In this document: positions 46,485 through 58,077 of the stretch, piece after piece
How positions within the stretch are numbered: position 1 is the first letter of the stretch
How the letters are laid out: each line of letters starts with the position of its first letter
Notes under the pieces: generated by a model
Told to the model about the DNA's origin: nothing
Seen by the model: the letters and a program-made list of their open reading frames with translations, nothing else
The model's database searches: none
Assembly (NCBI GenBank): GCA_963714065.1
Contig: OY970226.1
Coordinates: 868,001-932,000 of the forward strand
DNA length: 64,000 nucleotides
Reading direction: 5' to 3'
DNA from: JAZKID01 sp963714065
GTDB taxonomy: Bacteria; Pseudomonadota; Alphaproteobacteria; Rhizobiales; UBA4765
Program-made: the position numbers and the translations under genes

Positions 46485-47235
46485 GATTTTCCAAATCAGG
46501 GCGCCGCTCGCTCCCCTGCGCCGGGCCGGACGCGCAGATGCGCCGCTCGATACGCAGGCTTTCTGCGGCGAGCGCGCCGAATTCCTCAAGGCGGAGAAAG
46601 ACTGGGCGCAGGTTCGCCTGCTGTCGGACAACTATATCGGCTTCGTTCCGGCCGAGGCGCTGTCGCTGACGGTCGTCGAGCCAACGCATCGCGTGATCGT
46701 GCCGCATTCGCTGATTTTTCCCGAGGAGAATTTCAAAACGCCGCCAAGCGGCGCGCTGACCATGGGGGCCGAGGTGCATGTCGAGGGCGAGAATAACGGC
46801 TATGCGCGCATGGCCGGAGGCGGTTATATTTTCGCACAGCATTTGCGCGCGCTCGATTTCCGTTTTCCCGATTTCGTGGCCGTAGCCGAGCAATTTCTGC
46901 ATGCACCCTATCTCTGGGGCGGGAAATCCGTGCTCGGCATCGATTGCTCCGGGCTCGTGCAGCTTTCCCTGTTCATGGCCGGAATGCGCGCGCCGCGCGA
47001 TTCGGGCCCGCAGGAAAAAGCGCTGGGGCATGCGCTCTCCGAAAAAACACCGTTTGAAGACATTCAGCGCGGCGATCTTCTGTTCTGGCCGGGACATGTG
47101 GCGATTGCGTGCGGCCAGGGCAGCATGATCCATGCCACAGCTTTCGCCATGCAGACGATTATCGAACCCATTGCCGCAGCCTGCGCGCGTATCGCCGGGC
47201 AGGGAATGCCGCTGAGCGCCGTGAAAAGGCTCTGA
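46474..47235 (+). CDS. NlpC/P60-family cell-wall endopeptidase
   Basis: 253 aa. An N-terminal SH3-like region (RAEFLKAEKDWAQVRLLSDNYIGFVPAEAL) precedes the NlpC/P60 domain: catalytic Cys in IDCSGLVQL (about 157), His in WPGHVAIACG and a third polar residue in MIHATA. No signal peptide, so it may work on recycled muropeptides in the cytoplasm, as proposed for relatives paired with M17 peptidases. Confidence 0.88.
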   Translation: MENKIFQIRAPLAPLRRAGRADAPLDTQAFCGERAEFLKAEKDWAQVRLLSDNYIGFVPAEALSLTVVEPTHRVIVPHSLIFPEENFKTPPSGALTMGAEVHVEGENNGYARMAGGGYIFAQHLRALDFRFPDFVAVAEQFLHAPYLWGGKSVLGIDCSGLVQLSLFMAGMRAPRDSGPQEKALGHALSEKTPFEDIQRGDLLFWPGHVAIACGQGSMIHATAFAMQTIIEPIAAACARIAGQGMPLSAVKRL

Positions 47236-47236
47236 C

Positions 47237-48861
<1,625 letters not shown>

Positions 48862-48865
<4 letters not shown>

Positions 48866-49977
48866 TTTCGTGCCTCGAATATTTTTCGCGGGTCGAACGC
48901 ATCGCGTACCGCCTCGCCAACAAAAATCAGCAGCGAGAGCGTCAATGCGATGGTAAAAAATCCGGTCAGCCCCAGCCAGGGCGCCTGCAGATTGGTCTTG
49001 CCCTGCGCCAGCAATTCGCCGAGCGACGGCGAGCCGGGCGGCAGGCCGAAGCCTAAAAAGTCGAGCGAGGTCAATGTCGTGATCGAGCCGTTCAGGATAA
49101 AGGGCATGAAGGTGATGGTCGCCACCATCGCGTTCGGCAGCACATGGCGCAGCATGATCATGGGGTTTGAGACACCAAGCGCGCTGGCTGCGCGGACATA
49201 TTCGAAATTACGCGCGCGCAGGAATTCGGCGCGCACGACGCCGACCAGCGCGACCCATGAAAACAAAAGCAGGATGCCGAGCAGGATCCAAAAGGACGGC
49301 TCGATCACCGCGGCAATAATGATCAGCAGGTAAAGCGCGGGCACGGAATTCCAGATCTCGATGAAGCGCTGGAAGAGAAGATCCGTCATGCCTCCGAAAT
49401 AGCCTTGCACCGCGCCGGCGGCAACGCCGATCAGCGAAGAAAAAAGCGTCAGCGCAAGACCGAAAAGCACGGAGATGCGAAAACCGTAAATCAGCCGCGC
49501 CACGACATCGCGGCCCTGATCGTCGGTGCCTAGCCAGTTCCAGTTGCCGATTGTGCAGTCGAGCGGAATTTGTCCAACATCCTTGCCGCAGGCCGGTTTC
49601 TCGCTTTTTAGCCAGGTAGGGAGCGCCGGAAACGGCCCGCCTTCCGAACGCACCGTATTGTACGAATAGCGGATGGGCGGCCAGATCATCCAGCCATGCG
49701 CCGCAATCTCGTCATAAATGGCAGGATCGCGATAATCGGTGATCGCCAGAAAGCCGCCGAACTTCTCTTCCGGATAATCGACCAGAACGGGAAACAGCCA
49801 TTCGCTCTTGTAGGAGATAAACAAGGGGCGGTCATTCACGATCAGTTCCGCGAAAAGCGTAAATATAAGAAGACCGAGAAAAATGCGCAACGACCACAAG
49901 CCGCGCTTGTGCGCACGGAAATTCGCAAGCCGCCTTTTATTCAGCGGCGACAGGGAGAATGTGCGGCGGCTCGTCAT
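48862..49977 (-). CDS. yejE: Peptide ABC transporter permease (YejE-like)
   Basis: 371 aa from MTSRRTFSLSPLNKRRLANFRAHKRGLWSL; the frame is open further upstream inside yejB but that is not coding. A long periplasmic loop after TM1 (including GTDDQGRDVVARLIYGFRISV, the Dpp-type motif) precedes five more helices. The EAA loop is RAASALGVSNPMIMLRHVLPNA. It forms the channel with YejB. Confidence 0.92.
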
Positions 49978-49982
49978 CGTCT

Positions 49983-51089
49983 CTAAGTCCCGCGCCGGTC
50001 GAAATCGATCCGCGGATCGACCATGGTATAGGCAAGATCGGAGAGCAAATTGACGAGCAGGCCAAGCAGAGAAAAAATATACAGCGTCGCAAAGACCACG
50101 GCATAATCGCGGTTGACGACGGATTCGAAGCCCAGAAGCCCAAGCCCGTCGAGCGAGAAAATTGTCTCGATCAACAGCGCGCCGGTAAAAAAGGCATGAA
50201 TAAAGGCGCCCGGGAAACCGGCAATCACGATCAGCATCGCATTGCGGAAAATATGGGCGTAAAGCACGCGCCGCTCGCTTAAGCCCTTCATGCGTGCTGT
50301 CGTGACATATTGCTTGCGGATCTCGTCGAGAAAAGAATTTTTGGTGAGCAGCGTCGTCGTCGTGAACGCGCTGATGGCAAGCGCGGTGAGCGGCAGGGCA
50401 AGATGCCAGAAATAATCGACGATGCGATGCGGCCAGTCCATCATCCGCCAGCTCTCCGAAGTCAGCCCGCGCAACGGGAAAACATCGAAAAACGAGCCGC
50501 CCGCAAACAGCACGATCAGGAGAATCGCAAAGAGAAAGCCCGGTATGGCATAGCCGATGACGATGACGGTGCTGGTCCATACATCGAAAGTCGATCCGTC
50601 TTTCAGCGCCTTGCGAATGCCAAGCGGGATGGAGATCATATAACTCAGCAGCGTCATCCACAGGCCGAGCGAGATCGAAACGGGAAGTTTTTCGGCGATC
50701 AGCTCAAGCACATTTGTGTCGCGAAAATAGCTGCGGCCGAAATTAAAGCTGAGATAGTTTTTCAGCATCAGGAAGAAACGCTCGACGGGCGGCTTGTCGA
50801 AACCGAACTGCACTTCGAGCTGTTTGATGAATTTCGGGTCGAGCCCCTGTGCGCCGCGATATTTCGAGGTGACGGCATCCATGCCGGAATTGAAATGGAC
50901 GGACGAGTTGAAATCCCCGCCACCGCCCGAAATGCGCGCGGTTGCGCTCACATCCGTGCCGCTGATGCGTGCGATAATGCGCTCGATCGGCCCGCCCGGC
51001 GCAAACTGCACGATGACAAAGGACAGCAGCATGATGCCGAACAGGGTCGGGATCATCAGGAGAAGGCGGCGAAGGATATAGGCGGCCAT
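49983..51089 (-). CDS. yejB: Peptide ABC transporter permease (YejB-like)
   Basis: 368 aa, starting MAAYILRRLLLMIPTLFGIMLLSFVIVQFAPGGP, the classical start of OppB/DppB-type permeases. A periplasmic loop follows; the EAA loop is TARMKGLSERRVLYAHIFRNAM. It is five nt from yejE. Confidence 0.93.
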   Translation of the reverse strand: MAAYILRRLLLMIPTLFGIMLLSFVIVQFAPGGPIERIIARISGTDVSATARISGGGGDFNSSVHFNSGMDAVTSKYRGAQGLDPKFIKQLEVQFGFDKPPVERFFLMLKNYLSFNFGRSYFRDTNVLELIAEKLPVSISLGLWMTLLSYMISIPLGIRKALKDGSTFDVWTSTVIVIGYAIPGFLFAILLIVLFAGGSFFDVFPLRGLTSESWRMMDWPHRIVDYFWHLALPLTALAISAFTTTTLLTKNSFLDEIRKQYVTTARMKGLSERRVLYAHIFRNAMLIVIAGFPGAFIHAFFTGALLIETIFSLDGLGLLGFESVVNRDYAVVFATLYIFSLLGLLVNLLSDLAYTMVDPRIDFDRRGT

Positions 51090-51104
51090 GGTGCGAGGTT
51101 TAGC

Positions 51105-52982
51105 TTATAACCCCTTGCTGATTTTTTTCGCCTGATTTTCGTCCAGCCACCAGGTTTCGGCAAAGCCGCGCGTATAGGCCGGATTGGCCGTTGGCCTTTT
51201 ATAAACATCCCAATAGGCGATGGCGTATACATTCCTGCCCCATTGCGGTACCCAGAAATTCAAGGAACGCAGCACGCGATCGAGCGCGTGACAGGCGGTT
51301 TGCAGAACAGGCCGGCTGTCGGCGGCAATAACCTTTTCGATCAACACATCGACGACCGGATGTTTGATGCCGGCAAGATTATAGGTGCCCGGCGTATCTG
51401 CGTCTTTCGAGGAAAACAGCCGGCGCAAACTATCGCCCGGTGTCGAGGAGAGCGCATAGCGCTGGCTCGTCAGGTCGAAATCGTAATCATTGGTCCTGAT
51501 CTGGAACTGCGCGGGATCGACCGTGCGCAGATGCGCGTCGATGCCAAGCGCGCCGAGATTTTTAATATAAGGCAGCAGGATGCGTTCGAAACCGGGATTG
51601 TCGTTGAGGAATTCCAGGCTGAAGCGTTCTCCATTCGGTAGAAACGCGCCTTCCTTCGTGATCTTGACGCTCGCCTCGCTCAAAAGCCGGATAGCCTCAC
51701 GCATCAGCTTCCTGTCGCTGCCCGATGCATCCGAAACCGGCTGGATCAGCGCCTCGCCGAAGACTTCTTGCGGCAGCCTGTTGCGATAAGGCTCGAGCAG
51801 CGCAAGTTCTTCCGGCGTCGGCTTGCCCTCGGCCATAAGACTGGAATTCTGGAAGACCGATTGCGTGCGCGTATATTGATTGTAAAACAGATTGGCGTTC
51901 GACCATTCGAAATCGAAAGCCAGCGCCAGCGCCTTGCGTATGCGCGGATCCTTGAACTTGTCGCGGCGCATATTGATGAAGAAACCTTGCATGCCCGAGG
52001 GACGTCCGTCCGGCAGCGTGGTTTTAGCGACAAAGCCGGAGCGGATTGCCGGAAAATCATAGGCCGTGGCCCACAGGCGGGAAGAGAATTCCTCGCGCAC
52101 TAAATATTCGCCTGCCTTGAACGCCTCGAACGCGACATCGTGATCGCGGTAAAAATCGACGCGTATTTTTTTCCAGTTGTACTGGCCGCGCATGGTGGGG
52201 AGTTTCCAACCCCACCATTCCTGCACGCGGTCATATTCGATAAAGCGGCCCTGCTCGAAACGCCCAACCTTGAAAGGCCCGGAGCCGAGCGGCGGCGTCA
52301 TCGTGACGTCCGTGAAACTTACCTTGCCATAATAGGCTTTCGAGAAAATCGGCACACTCGCGGCAATAGCGAGGATGACATCGCGCGGCGCGGACGCGGC
52401 AAGACGCACGGCCATCGTGTGCTCGTCCAGCACTTTCGCCTCTTCGACAAAAGTCAGCGTCTGCGCGATCAGCGGATGGCCGTCCTTTTTCAAGGTGTCG
52501 ATGGAAAAGACAACGTCTTCCGCCGTCAGTTTCGAACCGTCGTGGAATGTCAGCCCATCGCGCAGCCGGAATTCGAAATATTTTTTTTCCTCGTCATGGC
52601 GCACTGATTGCGCCGCAAGACCGTAAACCGCATCCGGCTCGTCATAGGCGCGCACCATCAGGGTGGCGAAGATCGTCTCCATCATCAGCGGCCCGTCGCC
52701 GCGCAGGATGAAGCTGTTCATCGAATTGAAGGTGTTGAAATTCTGGTTGTAAATCAGTTCGCCCGGCACATTGCTGAACATGCCGCCGACGAGCGCATCG
52801 GGATTTACATAATCGAAATGATGAAAATCGGCGGCATATTTAAGATCGCCGAAAACGGAAAGACCATGCGTCTGTTTCAAATCCTGCGCGCGAACGGCAT
52901 TGCGCGATGTTAACAGAACCGGTACGGCGCCCATCAGCGCCAATGCCTGCCGCCGGTCGACCGTCGAAAATTTCCGTTTCAA
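51105..52982 (-). CDS. Periplasmic oligopeptide-binding protein (YejA-like), second copy
   Basis: 625 aa, family 5 solute-binding protein. The N-terminus (KFSTVDRRQALALMG) is not a perfect twin-arginine signal but resembles one. Motifs: HHFDYVNPDALVGG, LTFHDGSKLTAEDVVFSIDTL, and PPLGSGPFKVGRFEQGRFIEYDRV. It is a paralogue of the upstream gene, which it overlaps by 4 nt. Confidence 0.88.
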   Translation of the reverse strand: MKRKFSTVDRRQALALMGAVPVLLTSRNAVRAQDLKQTHGLSVFGDLKYAADFHHFDYVNPDALVGGMFSNVPGELIYNQNFNTFNSMNSFILRGDGPLMMETIFATLMVRAYDEPDAVYGLAAQSVRHDEEKKYFEFRLRDGLTFHDGSKLTAEDVVFSIDTLKKDGHPLIAQTLTFVEEAKVLDEHTMAVRLAASAPRDVILAIAASVPIFSKAYYGKVSFTDVTMTPPLGSGPFKVGRFEQGRFIEYDRVQEWWGWKLPTMRGQYNWKKIRVDFYRDHDVAFEAFKAGEYLVREEFSSRLWATAYDFPAIRSGFVAKTTLPDGRPSGMQGFFINMRRDKFKDPRIRKALALAFDFEWSNANLFYNQYTRTQSVFQNSSLMAEGKPTPEELALLEPYRNRLPQEVFGEALIQPVSDASGSDRKLMREAIRLLSEASVKITKEGAFLPNGERFSLEFLNDNPGFERILLPYIKNLGALGIDAHLRTVDPAQFQIRTNDYDFDLTSQRYALSSTPGDSLRRLFSSKDADTPGTYNLAGIKHPVVDVLIEKVIAADSRPVLQTACHALDRVLRSLNFWVPQWGRNVYAIAYWDVYKRPTANPAYTRGFAETWWLDENQAKKISKGL

Positions 52983-54847
52983 TGCGCACCCCCCGTCTTT
53001 CTTGCCTTCTCCTCATCATACCACCAGATTTCGGGGAAAGCATAGGACAGAACGGGAAGCTTGTCGGGCTTGCTGAACCTGCTCCAGCGCGCCGTGCGGT
53101 AAGCGGCCATGATATATTGCGGCACCACGTAATTATTCCACAAAAGCACGCGGTCGAGGGCATGCGTTGCCGCGACGAGTTCTTCCCGGTCGCGAGCGAA
53201 GATCACCCGCTCGATCAGCGCGTCGACCGCCTTGTCCTTGATGCCGCCCAGATTGCGCGAACTTTCGCGGTCGGCCGCGGCCGATCCCCAGAACTCGCGC
53301 TGCTCGTTGCCTGGCGAAAGCGACTGGAGCCAGACATAGATGATCATATCGAAATCGCGATTGCGCACACGCTCGACATATTGCGACGCATCGGCAGTAC
53401 GAATGCCGACCTGAAAACCAAGACGCTCGAGCACGTTCTTGTAGGGGAGAACGATGCGCTCCATCACCGGCGAATCCAGCAGGAACTCGACCGTAAATTT
53501 CTCGCCCGCCTTGTTGGTCAGCTTGCCGTCTTTCACGCTCCAGCCCGCCTCGCCAAGCAGGTGCAGGGCTTCGCGCAGATTGTCGCGCATGGCTTTTGCA
53601 TTGCCGCCGACCGGATTTTTATATTCTTCGGTGAATACTTCTTTCGGAATATCGGCGCGCACGCTCTCTAAAATTTCAAGTTCCTTGCCCTTGGGAAGGC
53701 CGGATGATGCCAGCTCGGTGCCATTGAAATAGGATTTGATGCGCTCATACTGGCTATAGAACAATGACCGGTTCATTTCCTCGAAATCGAAAGCAAGATT
53801 GAAGGCGCGCCGCACGCGCGGATCCGAAAACTTGGCCCGCCGCAGGTTGAACACGAAAGCCTGCATGGTGCCGTGGCTCGTGATCGGAAACATTTCCTTG
53901 ACCACGCGCCCCTGGTTCACCGCCGGAAAATCATAGGCCGTGGCCCAGTTCTTGGCGCTCGCCTCGACACGAAAATCATATCGGTCTGACTTGAAGGCTT
54001 CGAGTTCCACCGTATCGTCGCGATAGGCTTCGAAACGGATTTCGTCGATATTATAGCGCCCGGCATTGATTGGAAGATCCTTCGCCCACCAGTCCTTGAC
54101 GCGCTCATAGGCCACGTTGCGTCCGGCCTCGAAATTCTTCACGCGATAAGGGCCCGAGCCGAGCGGCGGCTCCAGCGTGCCCTGCGTGATATCGCGTTTA
54201 ACGCCGTTTGCATCCTTCCCTTCCCACCAGTGTTTGGGAAGAACGAGAAGCTCGCCGATAATATGCGGCTTTTCGCGGTTGCCCGGCTTGTCGAACGTAA
54301 AGGTGACTTCATGTTCGCCTGTTTTTTCCACCTTCGAGACACCGGCGTAATAAAACGTATAAGCCGGGTTGAGCTTCGTGAGCGTCTGAAACGACCAGAT
54401 GACATCCTCGACTGCGATCGGCTCGCCATCGTGCCATTTCGCATCCGGGCGCAGCTTGTAGGTCACGGAGGAAAAATCATCCGGATATTTTACAACCTCG
54501 GCAATCAGCCCGTATTGCGTGTAGATTTCATCGAGCGAGGATTCCATCAGCGTCTGGTAAATGAGGGCGGAAAGGCCCGGCGCCAGCAGGCCCTTCGGCA
54601 AGGCCGGATTGAACGTGTCGAACATATCCGAGGTGGCAAGACGTACGCGCCCACCCTTCGGGGCTTGCGGGTTCACGTAATTGAAATGTTTGAAATCCTT
54701 CGGATAGCCGACCCGCCCCATCAGCGACATACCGTGCCGCCAGCCCTGTGCATCCGGCTGCGCATAATTTTGCGGCGTGGATTTTTCTTCCGCGATAGCG
54801 GCTGTAAAGAATGTCAGAAAAGCAAAACTGAAGAGAAACCGGAGCAT
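52979..54847 (-). CDS. Periplasmic oligopeptide-binding protein (YejA-like), first copy
   Basis: 622 aa, family 5 solute-binding protein with a Sec signal peptide (FLFSFAFLTFFTAAIAEE). Motifs parallel the next gene: KHFNYVNPQAPKGGRVRL, KWHDGEPIAVEDVIWSFQTL, and PPLGSGPYRVKNFEAGRNVAYERV. First gene of the five-gene yej-type transcript. The two binding proteins have diverged in signal type and sequence, so they may serve different ligands. Confidence 0.9.
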   Translation of the reverse strand: MLRFLFSFAFLTFFTAAIAEEKSTPQNYAQPDAQGWRHGMSLMGRVGYPKDFKHFNYVNPQAPKGGRVRLATSDMFDTFNPALPKGLLAPGLSALIYQTLMESSLDEIYTQYGLIAEVVKYPDDFSSVTYKLRPDAKWHDGEPIAVEDVIWSFQTLTKLNPAYTFYYAGVSKVEKTGEHEVTFTFDKPGNREKPHIIGELLVLPKHWWEGKDANGVKRDITQGTLEPPLGSGPYRVKNFEAGRNVAYERVKDWWAKDLPINAGRYNIDEIRFEAYRDDTVELEAFKSDRYDFRVEASAKNWATAYDFPAVNQGRVVKEMFPITSHGTMQAFVFNLRRAKFSDPRVRRAFNLAFDFEEMNRSLFYSQYERIKSYFNGTELASSGLPKGKELEILESVRADIPKEVFTEEYKNPVGGNAKAMRDNLREALHLLGEAGWSVKDGKLTNKAGEKFTVEFLLDSPVMERIVLPYKNVLERLGFQVGIRTADASQYVERVRNRDFDMIIYVWLQSLSPGNEQREFWGSAAADRESSRNLGGIKDKAVDALIERVIFARDREELVAATHALDRVLLWNNYVVPQYIMAAYRTARWSRFSKPDKLPVLSYAFPEIWWYDEEKARKTGGAH

Positions 54848-54884
54848 AGCGCATCCTTACGTAAAATGAATCGCCGGAATTGCC

Positions 54885-54947
54885 GTCATTCCGAGCACCC
54901 GGATCATGCCTCTGGTATGTCCGGATGTAAACTCTGCGAAGGATCTC
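54885..54947 (+). repeat. 63-bp dispersed repeat, copy 2
   Basis: Matches the reverse complement of 35162-35224. It leads into a 15-bp perfect hairpin (54936-54950 with 54958-54972, arm GCGAAGGATCTCTAA), and the whole block is bounded by GTCATTC-type and GAATGAC ends. Confidence 0.75.
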
Positions 54948-54972
54948 TAATTTGTCTTTAGAGATCCTTCGC
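54936..54972. terminator. 15-bp perfect hairpin between cytochrome c and yej genes
   Basis: The arms at 54936-54950 and 54958-54972 are perfect complements with a 7-nt T-rich loop. There is no T run at either end, so it is a weak terminator or part of the repeat. It lies 25 nt after the cytochrome c gene's stop on the minus strand. Confidence 0.5.
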
Positions 54973-54997
54973 GCTACCCAGAATGACATAGGATGTT

Positions 54998-55546
54998 TTA
55001 CTTCGGCAGCGGCGGCGGATTGTCCGATTTGGAGCGCAGATAGGCAATCAGATCGGCGCGATCCTTCGGCTTGCGCATGCCTGGATAGGCCATGGCAGTG
55101 CCCGGAACATAGGCTTTCGGATTTTTCAGATAATCGTATAGCGCCTGATAATCCCAGGGGCCTTTCGCCGCGGCCTCTTTCATCGCCTTGGAATAGTTGA
55201 AATCGTCCTTATGAACCTTGGGTCCACCGGCTATGCCGTAAAGATTGGGGCCGACGCGGTTTGCGCCGTCCTTGTCGATCGTGTGGCAGGCGGCACATGC
55301 GCGAAACAGGCTTTCGCCCTTGGCGGCATCGGCCGCAGGCAACAGGTTTGCAATGGGCGGATCCTGTTCTGCGGCGGCCTGTTCTGTCTTCGCCCCTTCC
55401 GGCGACGATGCGGCCTCAACGGCAAAACCCGGTCTCGAAGGCGCTCCCTGATCGAAAATCAACTCCGCCACGATCCCAAGGCCCACCACAAAGACGAGTA
55501 TGGCGAGAACGGCACCCAAAATTTTGTTGATCTCGAAAGAGTCCAT
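54998..55546 (-). CDS. Membrane-anchored class I cytochrome c
   Basis: 182 aa. An N-terminal uncleaved helix (GAVLAILVFVVGLGIVAELI) is followed by an A/E-rich linker and a mitochondrial-type cytochrome c fold. The haem motif is CAACH (about 84-88), and the Met ligand is likely in PGTAMAYPGM. This is the layout of CycM/c552, which passes electrons from the bc1 complex to cytochrome oxidase. Confidence 0.9.
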   Translation of the reverse strand: MDSFEINKILGAVLAILVFVVGLGIVAELIFDQGAPSRPGFAVEAASSPEGAKTEQAAAEQDPPIANLLPAADAAKGESLFRACAACHTIDKDGANRVGPNLYGIAGGPKVHKDDFNYSKAMKEAAAKGPWDYQALYDYLKNPKAYVPGTAMAYPGMRKPKDRADLIAYLRSKSDNPPPLPK

Positions 55547-55671
55547 TACGAATACCCTGTTTTAGGAAATCCGGAGCCAAGCCCCGGCTTTAAGGAGTTG
55601 TGAGAGATATACCTTTCCTGATAATTGTTGCAACAGTTTAGCCGCCGTTATCCTGAAAGATTGGAATATTT

Positions 55672-56403
55672 ATGGCCTTAAAACCGCTGATCGTTATTCC
55701 GGCCCGCATGAACGCGACCCGCCTGCCAGGCAAGCCGCTGGCCGATATTCACGGGCTGCCCATGATCGTCCATGTGCTTAAGCGCGCCCAGACGGGAGCG
55801 AGCGGCCCGGTGGTTGTTGCAACCGATACGCAGGAAATCGCCGATGTCGTGAAAAAAGCAGGCGGCGAAGCGGTGCTCACCCGCCCCGACCATCCTTCCG
55901 GCTCGGACCGGGTTCTGGAAGCCGCCGAGATTTACGACCCGACCGGCCAATATGACATCGTGGTCAATATCCAGGGTGATCTGCCGACGCTGGAATCCAA
56001 GGCGGTGAGCGCCACTGTCGAACTGCTTGAAGACAAAAATGTGCATATCGGCACGCCCGCCGCACTCGTCACCACCGAGGAAGAAAAAACCTCGCCGCAG
56101 GTTGTGAAAATCGCCGGCACGCCTTTATCCAAGAAGCGCCTGCGCGCGCATTATTTCTCGCGCAGCTCTATCCCTTCAGGTGAAGGGCCGCTTTATCATC
56201 ACATCGGTCTTTATGCGTTCCGGCGCCGCGCGCTGGAAACTTTCTGCAAGCTTCCGCCCTCTTATTTGGAGCAACGCGAAAGGCTCGAGCAGTTGCGCGC
56301 ACTTGAGAACGGCATGCGCATCGATGTGGCCGTTGTCGATTACGCGCCTTTCGGCGTGGATACGCCGGCGGATCTTGAGCGGGCGCGGAAGGCGCTAGCA
56401 TAA
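55672..56403 (+). CDS. kdsB: 3-deoxy-manno-octulosonate cytidylyltransferase
   Basis: 243 aa. N-terminal nucleotide-binding signature VIPARMNATRLPGKPLADI, then ATDTQEIADVVKKAGGEAVLT, RPDHPSGSDRV, VNIQGDLP and HIGLYAFRRRAL. It activates KDO with CTP for lipopolysaccharide. It is a single gene flanked by divergent and convergent neighbours. Confidence 0.95.
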   Translation: MALKPLIVIPARMNATRLPGKPLADIHGLPMIVHVLKRAQTGASGPVVVATDTQEIADVVKKAGGEAVLTRPDHPSGSDRVLEAAEIYDPTGQYDIVVNIQGDLPTLESKAVSATVELLEDKNVHIGTPAALVTTEEEKTSPQVVKIAGTPLSKKRLRAHYFSRSSIPSGEGPLYHHIGLYAFRRRALETFCKLPPSYLEQRERLEQLRALENGMRIDVAVVDYAPFGVDTPADLERARKALA

Positions 56404-56412
56404 GTCACAAAT

Positions 56413-56441
56413 GTCATGCCCGGGTTTAGCCCGGGCATGAC
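56413..56441. terminator. GTCATGCCCGGG palindrome between kdsB and ALDH
   Basis: Arms GTCATGCCCGGG (56413-56424) and its reverse complement (56430-56441) have a 5-nt loop. It sits 9 nt after the kdsB stop and 10 nt before the ALDH stop, so it can act on both convergent genes. It belongs to the same palindrome class as 35097-35122. Confidence 0.65.
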
Positions 56442-56450
56442 GATAATTAC

Positions 56451-58001
56451 TCAAACATCAAACTTCACACCCTGCGCCAGCGGCAGGTTCTTGCCGTAAT
56501 TGAGCGTGTTGGTGGCTCTGCGCATATAGGCTTTCCAGCTATCCGAACCTGCCTCGCGCCCACCGCCCGTTTCCTTTTCGCCGCCGAACGCGCCGCCGAT
56601 CTCGGCACCCGACGGCCCGATATTCACATTGGCGATGCCGCAATCGGAACCCTCAGACGATACGAACAGTTCCGCCTCGCGCATGTCGCCTGTAAAAATG
56701 GAAGAGGAGAGCCCTGCCCCCACTGCATTTTGCAGCGCGATGGCCTCATCTATGTTTTTATATTTCATCGCATACAGAATGGGAGCGAAGGTCTCAATCA
56801 GCATCGGCCCCTCATGCTTGCCCATCTCAACCAACGCCGGCTTGACGTAATAAGCATCGTTGCCCGTATCAACACGGCCGCCGCCATGGATTTTAGCATT
56901 GAGTTTCTTTGCCTCATTCAGCGCTTTTTCCATATTGTCGAACGCAAGCCTGTCGATCAGCGGGCCAATCAGCACACCTTCCTCGCGCGGATCGCCGATT
57001 TTCACCGAGGCATAAACCTTGATCAGCTTCGGGATCAATTTGTCGTAAACGCTTTCATGCACGAAGAGGCGGCGCAGCGTGGTGCAACGCTGCCCGGCCG
57101 TACCCATCGCCGCGAACGCGATGCCGCGCAAGGCAAGATCGAGATCGGCCGAAGGCGCCACGATTGCTGCATTATTGCCGCCAAGCTCCAAGATCGCGCG
57201 CGCGAAACGTTTCGCCAGAGCAGGGCCAACCTTTTTGCCCATCGCGGTCGAGCCTGTAGCGGAAAGCACGGGCACGCGCGCATCATTCACCAGGATTTCG
57301 CCGATATCCGGCCCGCCGATAAGAAGTTCGGAAAGACCTTGTGGCGCATCAATGCCAAAACGTTTCATCGCTTTCTGTACAATCGCCTGCGTGGCGAGCG
57401 CGGTAAGCGGTGTTTTTTCGGAAGGCTTCCAGACAACGCTGTCGCCACACACAAAAGCAAGCGCGGCGTTCCATGCCCACACGGCCACCGGGAAATTGAA
57501 TGCCGAAATCACGCCACAGACGCCGAGCGGATGCCAGCTTTCCATCATGCGATGGCTCGATCGCTCGGTTGCAATGGTGAGGCCATAAAGCTGGCGCGAC
57601 AGGCCGACCGCATAATCGCAGATATCGATCATTTCCTGCACTTCGCCAAGACCTTCGGAAAGCGTTTTGCCTGCCTCGATGGTGACAAGCAGGCCGAGCG
57701 GTTCTTTCGCGGCGCGCAATTCCTCGCCAAGTAGGCGCACGAATTCGCCGCGCCGCGGTGCCGGAATTTTGCGCCATTGCAGGAAAGCTTTCTGCGCGCG
57801 CGCAATCGCCGCTTCCGCTTCCTGTGTGGTGATGAGTTTCAAGGTGGCCGTTTTTTCGCCGGTGATCGGCGTGCGCGCTTCAAGCCCGCTTTTGGCGAAG
57901 GCCGTTTCAGAAACGCCGAGATTTTTGAGAATGGCCAGCGCTTCAACTGCGATGGAATGCGCGGATAGTCGCGCCGCTGCGCGCTTTGCTTCAGGATTCA
58001 T
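56451..58001 (-). CDS. ALDH7-type aldehyde dehydrogenase
   Basis: 516 aa. Catalytic residues: E in LELGGNNAAIV and C in GTAGQRCTTLRR; NAD-site residues in FNFPVAVWAWNAALAFVCGDSVVWKPSE. The N-terminal ILKNLGVSE and the GQRCTTLRR form are typical of the ALDH7/aminoadipate semialdehyde (piperideine-6-carboxylate) dehydrogenase group, which degrades lysine. The substrate is inferred from that resemblance. Confidence 0.9.
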   Translation of the reverse strand: MNPEAKRAAARLSAHSIAVEALAILKNLGVSETAFAKSGLEARTPITGEKTATLKLITTQEAEAAIARAQKAFLQWRKIPAPRRGEFVRLLGEELRAAKEPLGLLVTIEAGKTLSEGLGEVQEMIDICDYAVGLSRQLYGLTIATERSSHRMMESWHPLGVCGVISAFNFPVAVWAWNAALAFVCGDSVVWKPSEKTPLTALATQAIVQKAMKRFGIDAPQGLSELLIGGPDIGEILVNDARVPVLSATGSTAMGKKVGPALAKRFARAILELGGNNAAIVAPSADLDLALRGIAFAAMGTAGQRCTTLRRLFVHESVYDKLIPKLIKVYASVKIGDPREEGVLIGPLIDRLAFDNMEKALNEAKKLNAKIHGGGRVDTGNDAYYVKPALVEMGKHEGPMLIETFAPILYAMKYKNIDEAIALQNAVGAGLSSSIFTGDMREAELFVSSEGSDCGIANVNIGPSGAEIGGAFGGEKETGGGREAGSDSWKAYMRRATNTLNYGKNLPLAQGVKFDV

Positions 58002-58077
58002 GCAGGTCTCCCTGCATCAACACATAATGTGCAACCGTGCTAAGCTCAACTAAGAATTCTGCTGTGTAGGCATGTAG

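Noticed and set aside
45171..46631. 486-codon open frame antisense to the M17 aminopeptidase
   Set aside because: The aminopeptidase has its complete signature; the antisense translation shows no domain.
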